NCBI GenBank assembly: GCA_017536475.1
Contig: JAFXHH010000012.1
Span: forward strand, 1 to 50,347
Direction of reading: 5' to 3'
DNA: 50,347 nt
Source: Clostridia bacterium
GTDB taxonomy: Bacteria > Bacillota > Clostridia > Oscillospirales > CAG-272
The notes under the pieces are model-generated. The model had not been told where the DNA came from, did no database searches, and saw only the letters and a program-made list of their open reading frames with translations. The position numbers and the translations under genes were made by a program. Positions 1 to 7,815 of this stretch are shown here, in pieces. The stretch's first letter is position 1; each line of letters starts with the position of its first letter.

Positions 1-47
1 ACGTCGTTTTCCGTGATCGCTTCACGGATGGTGATTTGGTTTTCCAT
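1..47 (-). CDS. 5' end of a protein gene, possibly a GNAT acetyltransferase (partial)
   Basis: An ATG on the minus strand (45-47) is preceded by a strong GGAGGAAAC ribosome site (51-59) and opens a frame that stays open to the window edge. The 15 visible residues begin MENQITIREAITEND. An opening of the type I-T-I-R-E-A followed by acidic residues is common at the first strand of GNAT N-acetyltransferases, but this is too short for a firm call. The gene continues off the left end. Confidence 0.45.
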   Translation of the reverse strand, partial: MENQITIREAITEND

Positions 48-71
48 TTTGTTTCCTCCAAAATTTTATTC

Positions 72-97
72 GGAGGGTTAGGAAGCGTGAACCCTCC
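72..97 (-). terminator. Perfect 8-bp inverted repeat between nucleoside phosphorylase and partial gene
   Basis: GGAGGGTT (72-79) and AACCCTCC (90-97) form a perfect stem with a 10-nt loop. On the minus strand it follows the nucleoside phosphorylase remnant and precedes the partial gene; the downstream T-run is interrupted, so termination is plausible but not certain. A second short palindrome (AACACTT/AAGTGTT, 153-168) lies in the same gap and could be an operator. Confidence 0.4.
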
Positions 98-186
98 ATA
101 CACGACTCATTTTCATAAAAGACCACCCTTTCTGTTTCGTATTTGTATTCAAAACACTTGTAAGTGTTGATACATCAATTTGATAG

Positions 187-941
187 TTATAATTTAAGTA
201 CCGCATCAAGGCAGAGTGTCAGCGCATATTCGTATGCGTTGCCGCCCCAATTTCGCTCGTCGTATTTATCAACGTCGGCAAGGCTGTCTGCGGTGTAGAG
301 TATCATTCCCCAAGTAGCATCTCTGAAAGCGGAAACGGCTGCAAGAGCCGAACACTCCATTTCAACGACGGAGCAACCTTCGCTCTTGCGATATGCGACC
401 TTTTCTTTGGTTTCACGGAAAAATCCGTCCGTTGACCAAGTGATGACCTCCCCATATTTCATTCCGTGTTCAAGTACGGTTTCCTCGCTCTTTCGCTGAT
501 CTCCATAAAGCGTGAAGGGGGAGCGTAGTGATAGGACGTACCTTCGTCACGCAGAGCCTTGTTCGGCACAAGGAACGTGCTTTCGGGGAGCGTTTCAAGC
601 GCACCGCAAGAGCCTGCAGAGATGATCTCACTCACACCGTAGCCAATCAGCCAATCAAGTATCTGTGATGCAGGTGCAGCTCCTACGGGAGCTTGGCAAA
701 GCACGACTTCTTCGCCTTTGTATTTTGTTATGTAGATTGGGTAAAGCTTCGTTGCGCTGACGAACTCAGATACTTTCTCTGTTTCCGTCTTGCTTGCGTA
801 TTCGTCGATATACTCACCGAGAAAAGCGAACACGCACTTTTTCGGGAGCTTTAAATCTAATTTTTCGTGAGTTGGATTGATAACCGCCGTTTGCTCGGTA
901 TCAAACTCCAATATCGGTATTTCGTTTTTAATAATGCTCAT
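187..941 (-). pseudogene. Nucleoside phosphorylase (PNP/UDP family), interrupted by a one-base frameshift
   Basis: Two frames on the minus strand together make one phosphorylase of about 250 residues. The 5' part (941-459) carries the phosphate-binding-type segment (EIISAGSCGAL) and the 3' part (462-187) carries the nucleoside-binding signature VVEMECSAL. The family cleaves nucleosides with phosphate to release a free base and ribose-1-phosphate. Around 470-490 the upstream frame runs into TGA, while the other frame reads ETVLEHGMKYGEV without a break; one extra base after the GCG codon at about 484 would join S-E-R-A-x-E-T-V-L-E-H-G. The break is therefore a one-base loss, real or a sequencing error. 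The start ATG at 939-941 has a GGAG site 5 bases upstream. The codons on both sides still read as a sensible protein, so any decay is recent. Confidence 0.8.
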
Positions 942-953
942 CTTTTCTCCAAT

Positions 954-1655
954 TCAAAATGAAAATGGGTTTGCTACGTTCTCTGCGCCAAAAACTTTTA
1001 CCGCCATTCGATACATTGCTCTTGCGTGAATACGGTCGTGCCAAATGAACCGACGGAGAACCTTGCGGAGCGACCAATCCTCTCCGTAGCTGCCTTCGAC
1101 AACCGAGTTATTGAGATAATCGGGCTTAGTCTCTAAAATTTCAAATCCTCGATTGCGGCATTCGTATATGTTTCCGTTGTTATCGGCATCAACATCTATT
1201 TCGGCAAAATAATATTCGTTGACATTCTTGGTGTGTTCGTACATTTCATCGGCAGAGCGAGGAACGTTACCATAAAATGTCTTGCGTTCTGCTATTGCAG
1301 TAGCACTCTTGTCAGGGATAGACTCATACAATGCAAGAAAATCCTTTGCCGACTTTAATGCGAGAACTTTTAATTTCTCATATTCATCTGATGTAAGCGG
1401 TACTTTTTCGCTCTCAAAAAGCACGTCAGAATCGGCATCCTTAATAGCAAGATCTGAGGCTTTTTCCTCAACGATCACAACTTCTATGTTATCGGAGGTA
1501 TCCTCGCCTAACCATTTGAGATAAGCAACAATCTCTTGTGGCATTTTTGCCTTTGCAATTTCAAGGCTTTCGCCACGGGTATATGCACCGATATAATCTG
1601 TCGCATATAGCAAAGTGTCATTGCCGTTATGCTCCCATATGCAATTTACTGTCAT
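954..1655 (-). CDS. DinB/YfiT-like four-helix protein
   Basis: A 233-residue protein of uncertain function. Its C-terminal part has the helix with WSLRKVLRRFIWHDRIHARA (about residues 194-213), where closely spaced Trp, Arg and His residues resemble the last metal-binding helix of DinB-superfamily proteins. The N-terminal half starts with a short beta-rich segment (TVNCIWEHNGNDTLLYA) and is followed by a helical region around residues 88-150. DinB-like proteins are often metal-dependent, thiol-linked transferases or hydrolases; the substrate cannot be read here. It lies 12 bases upstream of the nucleoside phosphorylase start and one base downstream of the ITPase-Nudix gene, so the three are probably co-transcribed. 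Family assignment is moderate, function unknown. Confidence 0.55.
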   Translation of the reverse strand: MTVNCIWEHNGNDTLLYATDYIGAYTRGESLEIAKAKMPQEIVAYLKWLGEDTSDNIEVVIVEEKASDLAIKDADSDVLFESEKVPLTSDEYEKLKVLALKSAKDFLALYESIPDKSATAIAERKTFYGNVPRSADEMYEHTKNVNEYYFAEIDVDADNNGNIYECRNRGFEILETKPDYLNNSVVEGSYGEDWSLRKVLRRFIWHDRIHARAMYRMAVKVFGAENVANPFSF

Positions 1656-1656
1656 A

Positions 1657-2751
1657 TTATTTCTCCAGTATTTTATTCAAAACCTTTTCCGCTTCCGCAT
1701 ACAGCTTTGGTGAAGTCTGCGGATACGTAAGCTCGGCAGGGAGAGTGTCAAATATTTTTGTTTCCTGCATCTCGCTTTCCGGAAGCTCACCAAGGGAGTG
1801 GACAGTAGCCAAAAATACGACACCATTTGCCGAACTTTTGGAATTATATCCTACGTAATCGCAGACAGGATAAAGGTCGGCATCTTTGATACCGCTTTCC
1901 TCAAAAAGCTCACGACGGGCACATTCAAGCGGAGTTTCACCGTCCTCAATATGACCGCCTTGCGTTTCCCAAGTGTTACGATTTTTGTGCTTTGAAAGAA
2001 TCCACTTTCCCTGATAAGAAGCGCAAATAACGACATACTTATAGGTGTGCAATGAGTAAAGGGGATAAATTTTGCATTGAAGCTCCTTGCGGATGCTTTC
2101 CTTGTCGCTACTTTGAGCGCTGATATCAAGCGCTTTTGTCATAAACTCGACAAGCCTTTGGCGATATTCGCCGAGCATGATGTTTTCGCTCGTGGTGTCG
2201 TATTTATTGTCGCTTTTGTCGGTAAAATAATTCATCGTGTTGCGGTTTATCGAGATCGAGTCAAGCGGCCAGCCGGGATTTCGGTCAGATGTCGGCTCAC
2301 TTACCATATAAAACGCGCTTGCTCGCGTTGCCTCGCTATTCTCCATATAGGTGGATATTTTGCCGCAGTTATATATTGCGATGCCGTCGAGATAATTGGC
2401 GAGGACTTTTCCACCGAGCGAGGCGATGAGCTTTGAATAATACTCGATCATTTCCTCGTCGTCAAGCCGCTTGCCCTCCGGGGCTCTTACGTTCAGCCCG
2501 GGCTGGCGAGGGTCGTCGAGAGGCAGGGAATCGAAATAAAGTCCCGAGTCGTTGCAGACTACTCTGTCAAAATATTTTCCGTAAAACCTTGCCTTGATCG
2601 CGGCGTTTTCCTCGGGGGTGTTGCCCGTTTCCTCGGGTTCGGTGTCAATTCCAAGGTCGCGTAGGCTGAAAAATTCTATGCCGTGACCCGACAAAAGCTC
2701 TTCAAAGCGGCGGAGCTTTGAGGGGTTGGTGGTTCCTATAAGTACTTTCAT
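1657..2751 (-). CDS. Fusion of an ITPase/RdgB-like pyrophosphatase domain with a Nudix hydrolase
   Basis: A 364-residue two-domain protein. Residues 1-205 resemble Ham1/RdgB non-canonical NTP pyrophosphatases: the T-x-N-x-x-K motif is TTNPSK (7-12) and the catalytic-site-like NDSGL lies at 67-71. Residues 230-364 form a Nudix domain with a perfect Nudix box at 266-288 (G-x5-E-x7-RELFEESGI). RdgB-type enzymes hydrolyse (d)ITP and XTP to the monophosphate; Nudix enzymes cleave nucleoside diphosphate-linked compounds. The architecture suggests one polypeptide cleaning the nucleotide pool or processing a modified nucleotide. The ATG at 2749-2751 overlaps the last codons of the upstream kinase gene (its stop begins at 2750), showing tight operon structure. 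The exact substrate is not deducible. The fusion is unusual as far as I know, though I could not search for homologues. Confidence 0.8.
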   Translation of the reverse strand: MKVLIGTTNPSKLRRFEELLSGHGIEFFSLRDLGIDTEPEETGNTPEENAAIKARFYGKYFDRVVCNDSGLYFDSLPLDDPRQPGLNVRAPEGKRLDDEEMIEYYSKLIASLGGKVLANYLDGIAIYNCGKISTYMENSEATRASAFYMVSEPTSDRNPGWPLDSISINRNTMNYFTDKSDNKYDTTSENIMLGEYRQRLVEFMTKALDISAQSSDKESIRKELQCKIYPLYSLHTYKYVVICASYQGKWILSKHKNRNTWETQGGHIEDGETPLECARRELFEESGIKDADLYPVCDYVGYNSKSSANGVVFLATVHSLGELPESEMQETKIFDTLPAELTYPQTSPKLYAEAEKVLNKILEK

Positions 2752-3643
2752 TTATTCTCCGTTTTATAGCCTGAGTTGAGGCTGATTTTGCTTAAATGGT
2801 CAGATGCCTTTGCTAAATATTTGGCGTAAAGCTCCATATCGGCATCCTCATATTTGTTGCCGAGCATTATCCATTCGCAATATTCATAGAATAGAAAAAG
2901 GGATATTGCACTGTCGTATTCCTCTCGGGGAATCCCCTTGTCTGACAAGAGATTTTCGTAATAATAGTCTATGGCGAACGCCTTGTCATCGTCGCGCATA
3001 AAGAACAGCGCGCCGTCCTTTTCCTCGGTATGAGCAAGCAGACGAGCAAGGGAAGTCGGATATGGCAGTATGCCTGCAAATTCCCAATCGATGAGCATGG
3101 CGCCGCGGTCGTTTACGAGTACGTTGAATGGCAGAAGATCGTCGTGACAGAGTGTTTTCGGTAATGATTTATATAGTGACAGATAATCGGAATATGCAGA
3201 TTCAAGACGGCTGTCGTTTAGAAATTTGCCGCGCTCAATTCTTCTCTCGAGGCTTTTTTCAAAGGAATATCCCGCGTTGAAAAGAGAATTGTTGTTCCAA
3301 AATTTGTTTTGCAAATATATCAGGGCATCGAGTGCTTTTTTTAGGGATTGTCGGTCACAAGAGCAGAGATCTGCTCCGTCGAAAAATTCGGTTATGAAAT
3401 AATTATCACCATCAACGTTTACACTTTCGATAAAGCGTGGAGCGCTGATCCCGTCCAAAAACGAGGAATAGACCTCTATTTCGTAGTTTTTTCCTTTTTC
3501 AGCACGTATTTTTGGCTTTTTGTTTTTATCGACCAGACCTCGTAATCCTCTCCGTCCTCAACGCTTTTGAAGGGGGAGATGTCGATTACTTGATCGGGGT
3601 GCAGGATTACGAGCTTGGAAATTATGTGTTTAAGATCGGTCAT
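2748..3643 (-). pseudogene. Aminoglycoside phosphotransferase/choline kinase-like protein, interrupted at a homopolymer
   Basis: Two minus-strand frames belong to one APH-fold kinase of about 300 residues. The N-terminal part has the ATP-site beta strand with lysines (SQKYVLKKEK), and the C-terminal part has the Brenner catalytic motif LCHDDLLPFNVLV followed by the metal-binding IDWEFAG. Such kinases phosphorylate small hydroxyl compounds such as choline, homoserine, methylthioribose or aminoglycosides. The N-terminal frame stops at 3476, just after a run of six A (plus-strand T at 3487-3492); a seventh A would join KEK-N-Y-E-I-E-V-Y-S-S-F-L-D-G smoothly. A homopolymer miscount is thus as likely as true decay. 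Likely start is ATG at 3641-3643 (MTDLKH); the frame is open further upstream to 3679. Confidence 0.8.
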
Positions 3644-3748
3644 ATGCCGTCGCCGCGCTCCTTTCTTGGTATTGAACATATTTTACCACAATGTTGTTAC
3701 AAAGTCAACAACTCTGACCGTTATCATGCTAAACCAAAGGTTTACCCA

Positions 3749-3777
3749 TTGACAAACTTTATAAAAGGTTGTATAAT
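3749..3777 (+). promoter_or_regulatory. Consensus sigma-A promoter for the DHH gene
   Basis: TTGACA (3749-3754), a 17-bp spacer and TATAAT (3772-3777): a perfect housekeeping promoter ending 28 bases before the ATG at 3806. Confidence 0.9.
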
Positions 3778-3805
3778 TTTTATAGAATTTGCGAGGTTTG
3801 TCTTT

Positions 3806-4741
3806 ATGGAAAGAGAATTTTTGAAAAATAAGGTCGGGGAGCTGGTCGCGCTTTGCAAAAATGCGATCGAGGGCGGCTTTTCGGTCATGGTGACGGGTCA
3901 CGATATGCCCGACTGTGACAGTATTATTTCGGCGGTGATGCTTCGAGAGTTGCTTTCAAGGCTTGGCGTTGCTTCGGCGGTAAAATTCGGCACTTATCCC
4001 GACGGTGTGACGCTTCGAGATATGAAAAAGCTCGGGATCGTTGACGGAATCAACTTTGACGGCTTTGACGACAAGGATATGCTTGTCTTGGTCGATCACC
4101 ACGTGACATTTTACGAAAACAAGGTCATTGGCTGTGTTGACCATCATACCACGCCTCCCGAGGCGAAATTTGACTTCAATTTAGTGGTCAAGGCGTCGTC
4201 GTGCGGTCGGGTGATCTACGATATGGCGGTCGCCTGCGGTGTTGCCGACGAATTTATGGAGAAAATGGCGATATACAGCGTTTATCTTGACACGCAGTCC
4301 TGCCGCAGCCCGAAATTTGACAAGGGAGATTTGCCTTGGCTTGCCGACGGAATCGCAAGGCTCGGACTTGACGAGAACGAGCTTACGCAAATGGGCTTTT
4401 GCCTCAATTCGCTTGACGAGGATGCCGAGATACTTGCTGCGTATGCTTACAAGAGATACGAGTTTGGCGGTCGGGTCGGCGCGTCCTCCTGTATTCAGAT
4501 CGACGACGAGCAGGGCGGTTGGACCGAAAAAACCGACGAGATCGTTGAGTGCCTTAAGCGGAAAATGCTGCTTGACGGTGCGTTTATCTGGGTGCTTGTG
4601 GTCAATAAGCCGAAGATCTCTCGCTCCGACCTTTATTTTATCCGCGAGAGAGGAGTTGAGGTCGTCTGCCTTGACCGTCTCGCGTCGCGCTCCCGTGACG
4701 TCGTTCCCGTGGTCATGCGCGAATCACAGAGCAACATTTGA
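3806..4741 (+). CDS. DHH-family phosphoesterase
   Basis: A 311-residue cytoplasmic protein of the DHH superfamily, which uses two metal ions to hydrolyse phosphodiester or phosphoanhydride bonds. Motif I is GHDMPDCDS (31-39), a motif II aspartate lies in VLVDHH (97-99), and the signature DHHTTPP is at 112-118; a later SSCGRVIYD segment fits motif IV. The C-terminal part (about 230-311) resembles the substrate-specificity domain of DHHA1/DHHA2-type proteins, but the canonical GGGH block is not obvious. Candidate activities are inorganic pyrophosphatase, exopolyphosphatase or oligoribonuclease/pAp phosphatase; I cannot choose between them. The frame is open upstream to 3512, but the ATG at 3806 fits the promoter and GAGG site. 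It is monocistronic and divergent from the kinase remnant. Confidence 0.85.
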   Translation: MEREFLKNKVGELVALCKNAIEGGFSVMVTGHDMPDCDSIISAVMLRELLSRLGVASAVKFGTYPDGVTLRDMKKLGIVDGINFDGFDDKDMLVLVDHHVTFYENKVIGCVDHHTTPPEAKFDFNLVVKASSCGRVIYDMAVACGVADEFMEKMAIYSVYLDTQSCRSPKFDKGDLPWLADGIARLGLDENELTQMGFCLNSLDEDAEILAAYAYKRYEFGGRVGASSCIQIDDEQGGWTEKTDEIVECLKRKMLLDGAFIWVLVVNKPKISRSDLYFIRERGVEVVCLDRLASRSRDVVPVVMRESQSNI

Positions 4742-4759
4742 AAAACTTTTGAAAAGCTA

Positions 4760-4788
4760 TTGACAAAAGTGCTTTTATCTAATATAAT
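4760..4788 (+). promoter_or_regulatory. Promoter of the leuS T-box leader
   Basis: TTGACA (4760-4765), 17-bp spacer, TATAAT (4783-4788): a perfect consensus promoter starting the leader that ends at leuS. Confidence 0.9.
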
Positions 4789-4799
4789 ATTAATGTTGT

Positions 4800-5047
4800 T
4801 TTTAAATGCGTTGATGAGGACAGAGAATCGTTTTGTCTTGACAGAGAGCCGCCGTGGGTTTCCCGTGGTGCGAGGCGGCAGACAAGCCCTTTCTTACTCA
4901 CCTCGGAGCAGTCCTTCCGAATTCACAGTAGGTTGGAACGGTCAGCCACCGTTATCGGTCAGAGTGGCGCTTCCCAGCGCAATTTGAGTGGTACCGCGGA
5001 GGTTTCTATGCTTTCGTCTCAATTTCTTGAGACGAAAGCTTTTTTAT
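4800..5047 (+). promoter_or_regulatory. T-box riboswitch, leucine specifier, controlling leuS
   Basis: The leader contains the conserved T-box core GTGGTACCGCGG (4988-4999), which pairs with the free CCA end of uncharged tRNA. Stem I runs from about 4812, with the expected GAGGACAGAGA-like lower region, and its specifier loop reads ACTCACCTCGGAG, placing a CTC leucine codon at 4897-4899. A factor-independent terminator follows (5010-5047). When charged tRNA-Leu is scarce, the uncharged tRNA stabilises an antiterminator and transcription continues into leuS. Assignment of the specifier is by position and agrees with the downstream gene. Confidence 0.92.
5010..5047 (+). terminator. T-box regulatory terminator
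   Basis: A perfect 13-bp inverted repeat (5010-5022 and 5027-5039, loop TTTC) followed by a run of T. This is the terminator that is disrupted by antiterminator formation in the T-box. Confidence 0.9.
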
Positions 5048-5050
5048 TGG

Positions 5051-5303
5051 GCTGGAGCAGGGGAAGCCTTTTGAAAAAGGCTCCCCCTGCACCCCCGCGA
5101 AAACTTCCATAAGGATAGATAAAAAACAGACGGTTTAGGTTTTAAAACGGGAAATTTGACCACGTTTCTCTCCACCCTAACAATACACGAGCGAATAGCA
5201 GGCTGAAATTTGCTCGCAAATTTCAGCGTTACCCCACCCTGATTAGAACCCAAGGGGTGAAAGTTTTTGCGGAGCTTTTTTCAAAAAGCGACCGCGTTCC
5301 CCG
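5051..5303 (+). repeat. MITE-like intergenic element between T-box terminator and leuS
   Basis: This 250-bp stretch has no credible gene. Its left end holds a 15-bp hairpin with one mismatch (5057-5090, GCAGGGG...CCCCTGC), its middle a perfect 12-bp hairpin (5202-5213/5216-5227), and its right end (5253-5303) is an imperfect inverted copy of the left end: both ends share GGGGAA, the poly-T/poly-A core and a GCGAAAACTT-like block in opposite orientation. Terminal inverted repeats with internal hairpins and no gene fit a non-autonomous intergenic repeat. It lies inside the leuS transcript. Confidence 0.55.
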
Positions 5304-5367
5304 TCGTCACACAAACTAACTTTCATACATAATTACATGCCGCCACCACGGCAGAAAGGAAATATAA

Positions 5368-7803
5368 ATGAAATACGATCATTTGTCAGTTGAAAAGAAA
5401 TGGCAGGAATATTGGAAGAAGAACGAGACGTTCAAGACAGACGTTTGGGATTTTTCCAAGCCTAAATTTTATGCGCTCGACATGTTCCCCTATCCTTCGG
5501 GAGTAGGTCTGCACGCGGGACATCCCGAGGGCTACACGGCGACCGACATCGTTTCGAGAATGAAGAGAATGCAGGGCTACAACGTGCTGCACCCGATGGG
5601 CTACGACTCGTTCGGTCTTCCTGCGGAGCAGTATGCGGTCACGACGGGAAATCATCCCAACGGATTTACTCAGGACAATATCAAGACCTTCTCGAAGCAG
5701 CTCAGTGAGCTTGGATTTGACTACGACTGGAGCAAGATGATAGCTACCAGCGATCCCGAGTTCTACAAGTGGACTCAGTGGATATTCAAGCAGCTTTATC
5801 TCGACGGCTATGCACAGTACATCGATATGCCTGTTAACTGGTGCGAGGAGCTTGGCACGGTGCTCTCGAACGACGAGGTCATCGACGGCAAGAGCGAGCG
5901 AGGCGGATATCCCGTAGTCAGAAAGAATATGAAGCAGTGGGTCATCAATCAGCCTGCGTTTGCAGAGGAGCTGCTTGAGGGACTTGACGAGATCGATTGG
6001 CCCGAATCCACCAAGCTTATGCAGAAGAACTGGATAGGCAAGTCGACGGGTGTTGAGGTCAAGTTCAACATTGTCGGCGGCGGAGAATTTTCTATATTTA
6101 CTACCTGTATCGAGACTATTTACGGTATTACGTTTATGGTCCTTGCTCCCGACGGCGAGATCGTAAAGCAGCTTATGCCGAGGATCGAGAACAAGGATGA
6201 GGTTCAGGCATATATCAACGAGACGCTCAAGAAGAACGATATGGACAGAACCGAGCTCAACAAGACCAAGTCGGGCTGTGAGCTTAAGGGTGTGACCTGT
6301 ATCAACCCCGTAAACGGCAAGGAAGTCAGAATGTTTATCGGTGATTTCGTGCTTGCAAGCTACGGCACGGGCGCGGTCATGGCGGTTCCTTCTCACGATC
6401 AGAGAGACTTTGAGTACGCTATCGCGCACAATATCGATATGATCCAGGTAATCGACGGCGACGAAAAGCTCGGTCACGTTGACGTGAGCGAGAGGGCGTT
6501 TGAAAAGCAGGATTATCTCGGCAAGGGATACAGACTTGTTAATTCCGAGGAGTTTACGGGCCTTACCGTTGAGGAGGCAAAGGAAGCGATCACCTCGAAG
6601 CTTGAGGTGCTTGGAGTTGCCAAGAGAACCGTCAACTACCACTTCAGAGAGTGGATATTCGCAAGACAGCGTTACTGGGGAGAGCCTGTTCCCGTGGTTC
6701 ACGGTGAGGACGGAGAGATCCACGTGCTGGGTGACGATGAGCTGCCCTTGATCCTTCCCGAGCTTGAAAATTACAAGGGAGTTAACGGCAAAGCGCCTCT
6801 TGAAAATGCGACCGAGTGGAAGCAGTACGACAAGAACGGTGTCAAGGGTGTTCGCGAGACCTCTACGATGCCCGGATCGGCAGGCTCGAGCTGGTACTTC
6901 CTGCGCTATATCGATCCCCATAACAACGACGAGTTTGCAAATCAGGAGCTGCTCAAGCACTGGATGCCCGTTGACCTTTATATAGGCGGTCCCGAGCACG
7001 CGGTCGGTCACCTTATGTACTCGAGAATCTGGAACAGATATCTTTACAACAAGGGTCTTGCGCCCACCAAGGAGCCCTTCCAGAAGCTCGTTCATCAGGG
7101 AATGATCCTCGGTGCTAACGGCATCAAGATGGGTAAGCGTTTCCCCGAGTTTGTCGTCAATCCCAGCGACGTAGTGCGTGAATACGGCGCGGATACTCTC
7201 CGTCTTTACGAGATGTTTATGGGTCCGCTTGAGGTCTCGAAGCCTTGGAGCGATGCGGGCGTTGAGGGCGCGAAGCGCTTCCTCAATCGTGTTTGGGCGT
7301 TCTTTACCGAGCCTGAAAACGTAGTCGATTGCGACGTTCCCGCGCTTGAAAAGATCTATCACAAGAGTGTAAAGAAGATAACCGACGATTTCGAGAAGCT
7401 CGCGTTCAATACCGCGATCTCACAGATGATGATATTCGTTAACGCGGTATATAAGGAGGGTAAGTGCCCCAAGGCTTACGCCGAGGGACTTATCAAGATG
7501 CTTTCTTGCATCTGTCCTCATATCTGCGAGGAGATCTGGTCGATCCTCGGTCACGATGACACCATCGCTTACGAGAGCTGGCCTACCTACGACGAGGCGA
7601 AGACTGCCGACGATACCGTTGAGGTCATCGTTCAGGTGAACGGAAAGCTCAAGGGCAAGATCTCGGTTCCCGTTGATACGGACAAGGACGAGGCGCTCGC
7701 GCTCGCAAAGGCGGACGAAAAGGTCGCTTATGCGCTCGAGGGCAAGACCGTGGTCAAGGAGATCGTTATTCCCAACAAGATCATCAATATCGTTGTGAAA
7801 TAA
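5368..7803 (+). CDS. leuS: Leucyl-tRNA synthetase
   Basis: An 811-residue class Ia synthetase that charges tRNA-Leu with leucine in the cytoplasm. The HIGH motif is HAGH (49-52) within FPYPSGVGLHAGHPEGY. The CP1 editing domain spans about 225-415, with the GTGAVMAVPSHDQRDFEYA block that normally carries the editing aspartate. The KMSKS loop is replaced by KMGKR (587-591), followed by the typical VVNPSDVVREYGADTLRLYE. The threonine-rich editing motif usually written TTRPDT reads TTCIET (245-250); the last threonine is kept. Length is normal for the bacterial enzyme. The start has an AAAGGA site 7 bases upstream. It is controlled by the T-box leader and followed 12 bases later by an SGNH hydrolase gene. 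Confidence 0.98.
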   Translation: MKYDHLSVEKKWQEYWKKNETFKTDVWDFSKPKFYALDMFPYPSGVGLHAGHPEGYTATDIVSRMKRMQGYNVLHPMGYDSFGLPAEQYAVTTGNHPNGFTQDNIKTFSKQLSELGFDYDWSKMIATSDPEFYKWTQWIFKQLYLDGYAQYIDMPVNWCEELGTVLSNDEVIDGKSERGGYPVVRKNMKQWVINQPAFAEELLEGLDEIDWPESTKLMQKNWIGKSTGVEVKFNIVGGGEFSIFTTCIETIYGITFMVLAPDGEIVKQLMPRIENKDEVQAYINETLKKNDMDRTELNKTKSGCELKGVTCINPVNGKEVRMFIGDFVLASYGTGAVMAVPSHDQRDFEYAIAHNIDMIQVIDGDEKLGHVDVSERAFEKQDYLGKGYRLVNSEEFTGLTVEEAKEAITSKLEVLGVAKRTVNYHFREWIFARQRYWGEPVPVVHGEDGEIHVLGDDELPLILPELENYKGVNGKAPLENATEWKQYDKNGVKGVRETSTMPGSAGSSWYFLRYIDPHNNDEFANQELLKHWMPVDLYIGGPEHAVGHLMYSRIWNRYLYNKGLAPTKEPFQKLVHQGMILGANGIKMGKRFPEFVVNPSDVVREYGADTLRLYEMFMGPLEVSKPWSDAGVEGAKRFLNRVWAFFTEPENVVDCDVPALEKIYHKSVKKITDDFEKLAFNTAISQMMIFVNAVYKEGKCPKAYAEGLIKMLSCICPHICEEIWSILGHDDTIAYESWPTYDEAKTADDTVEVIVQVNGKLKGKISVPVDTDKDEALALAKADEKVAYALEGKTVVKEIVIPNKIINIVVK

Positions 7804-7815
7804 GGAAAAATAGCT

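Noticed and set aside
1..3700. Phage-defence island
   Set aside because: Nucleotide-acting genes are present, but there is no sensor, nuclease or known defence component, so I report only a gene cluster.
5386..7362. 658-residue open frame on the minus strand across leuS
   Set aside because: It is the mirror frame of leuS, with no ribosome site and no recognisable domain; leuS on the plus strand is certain.
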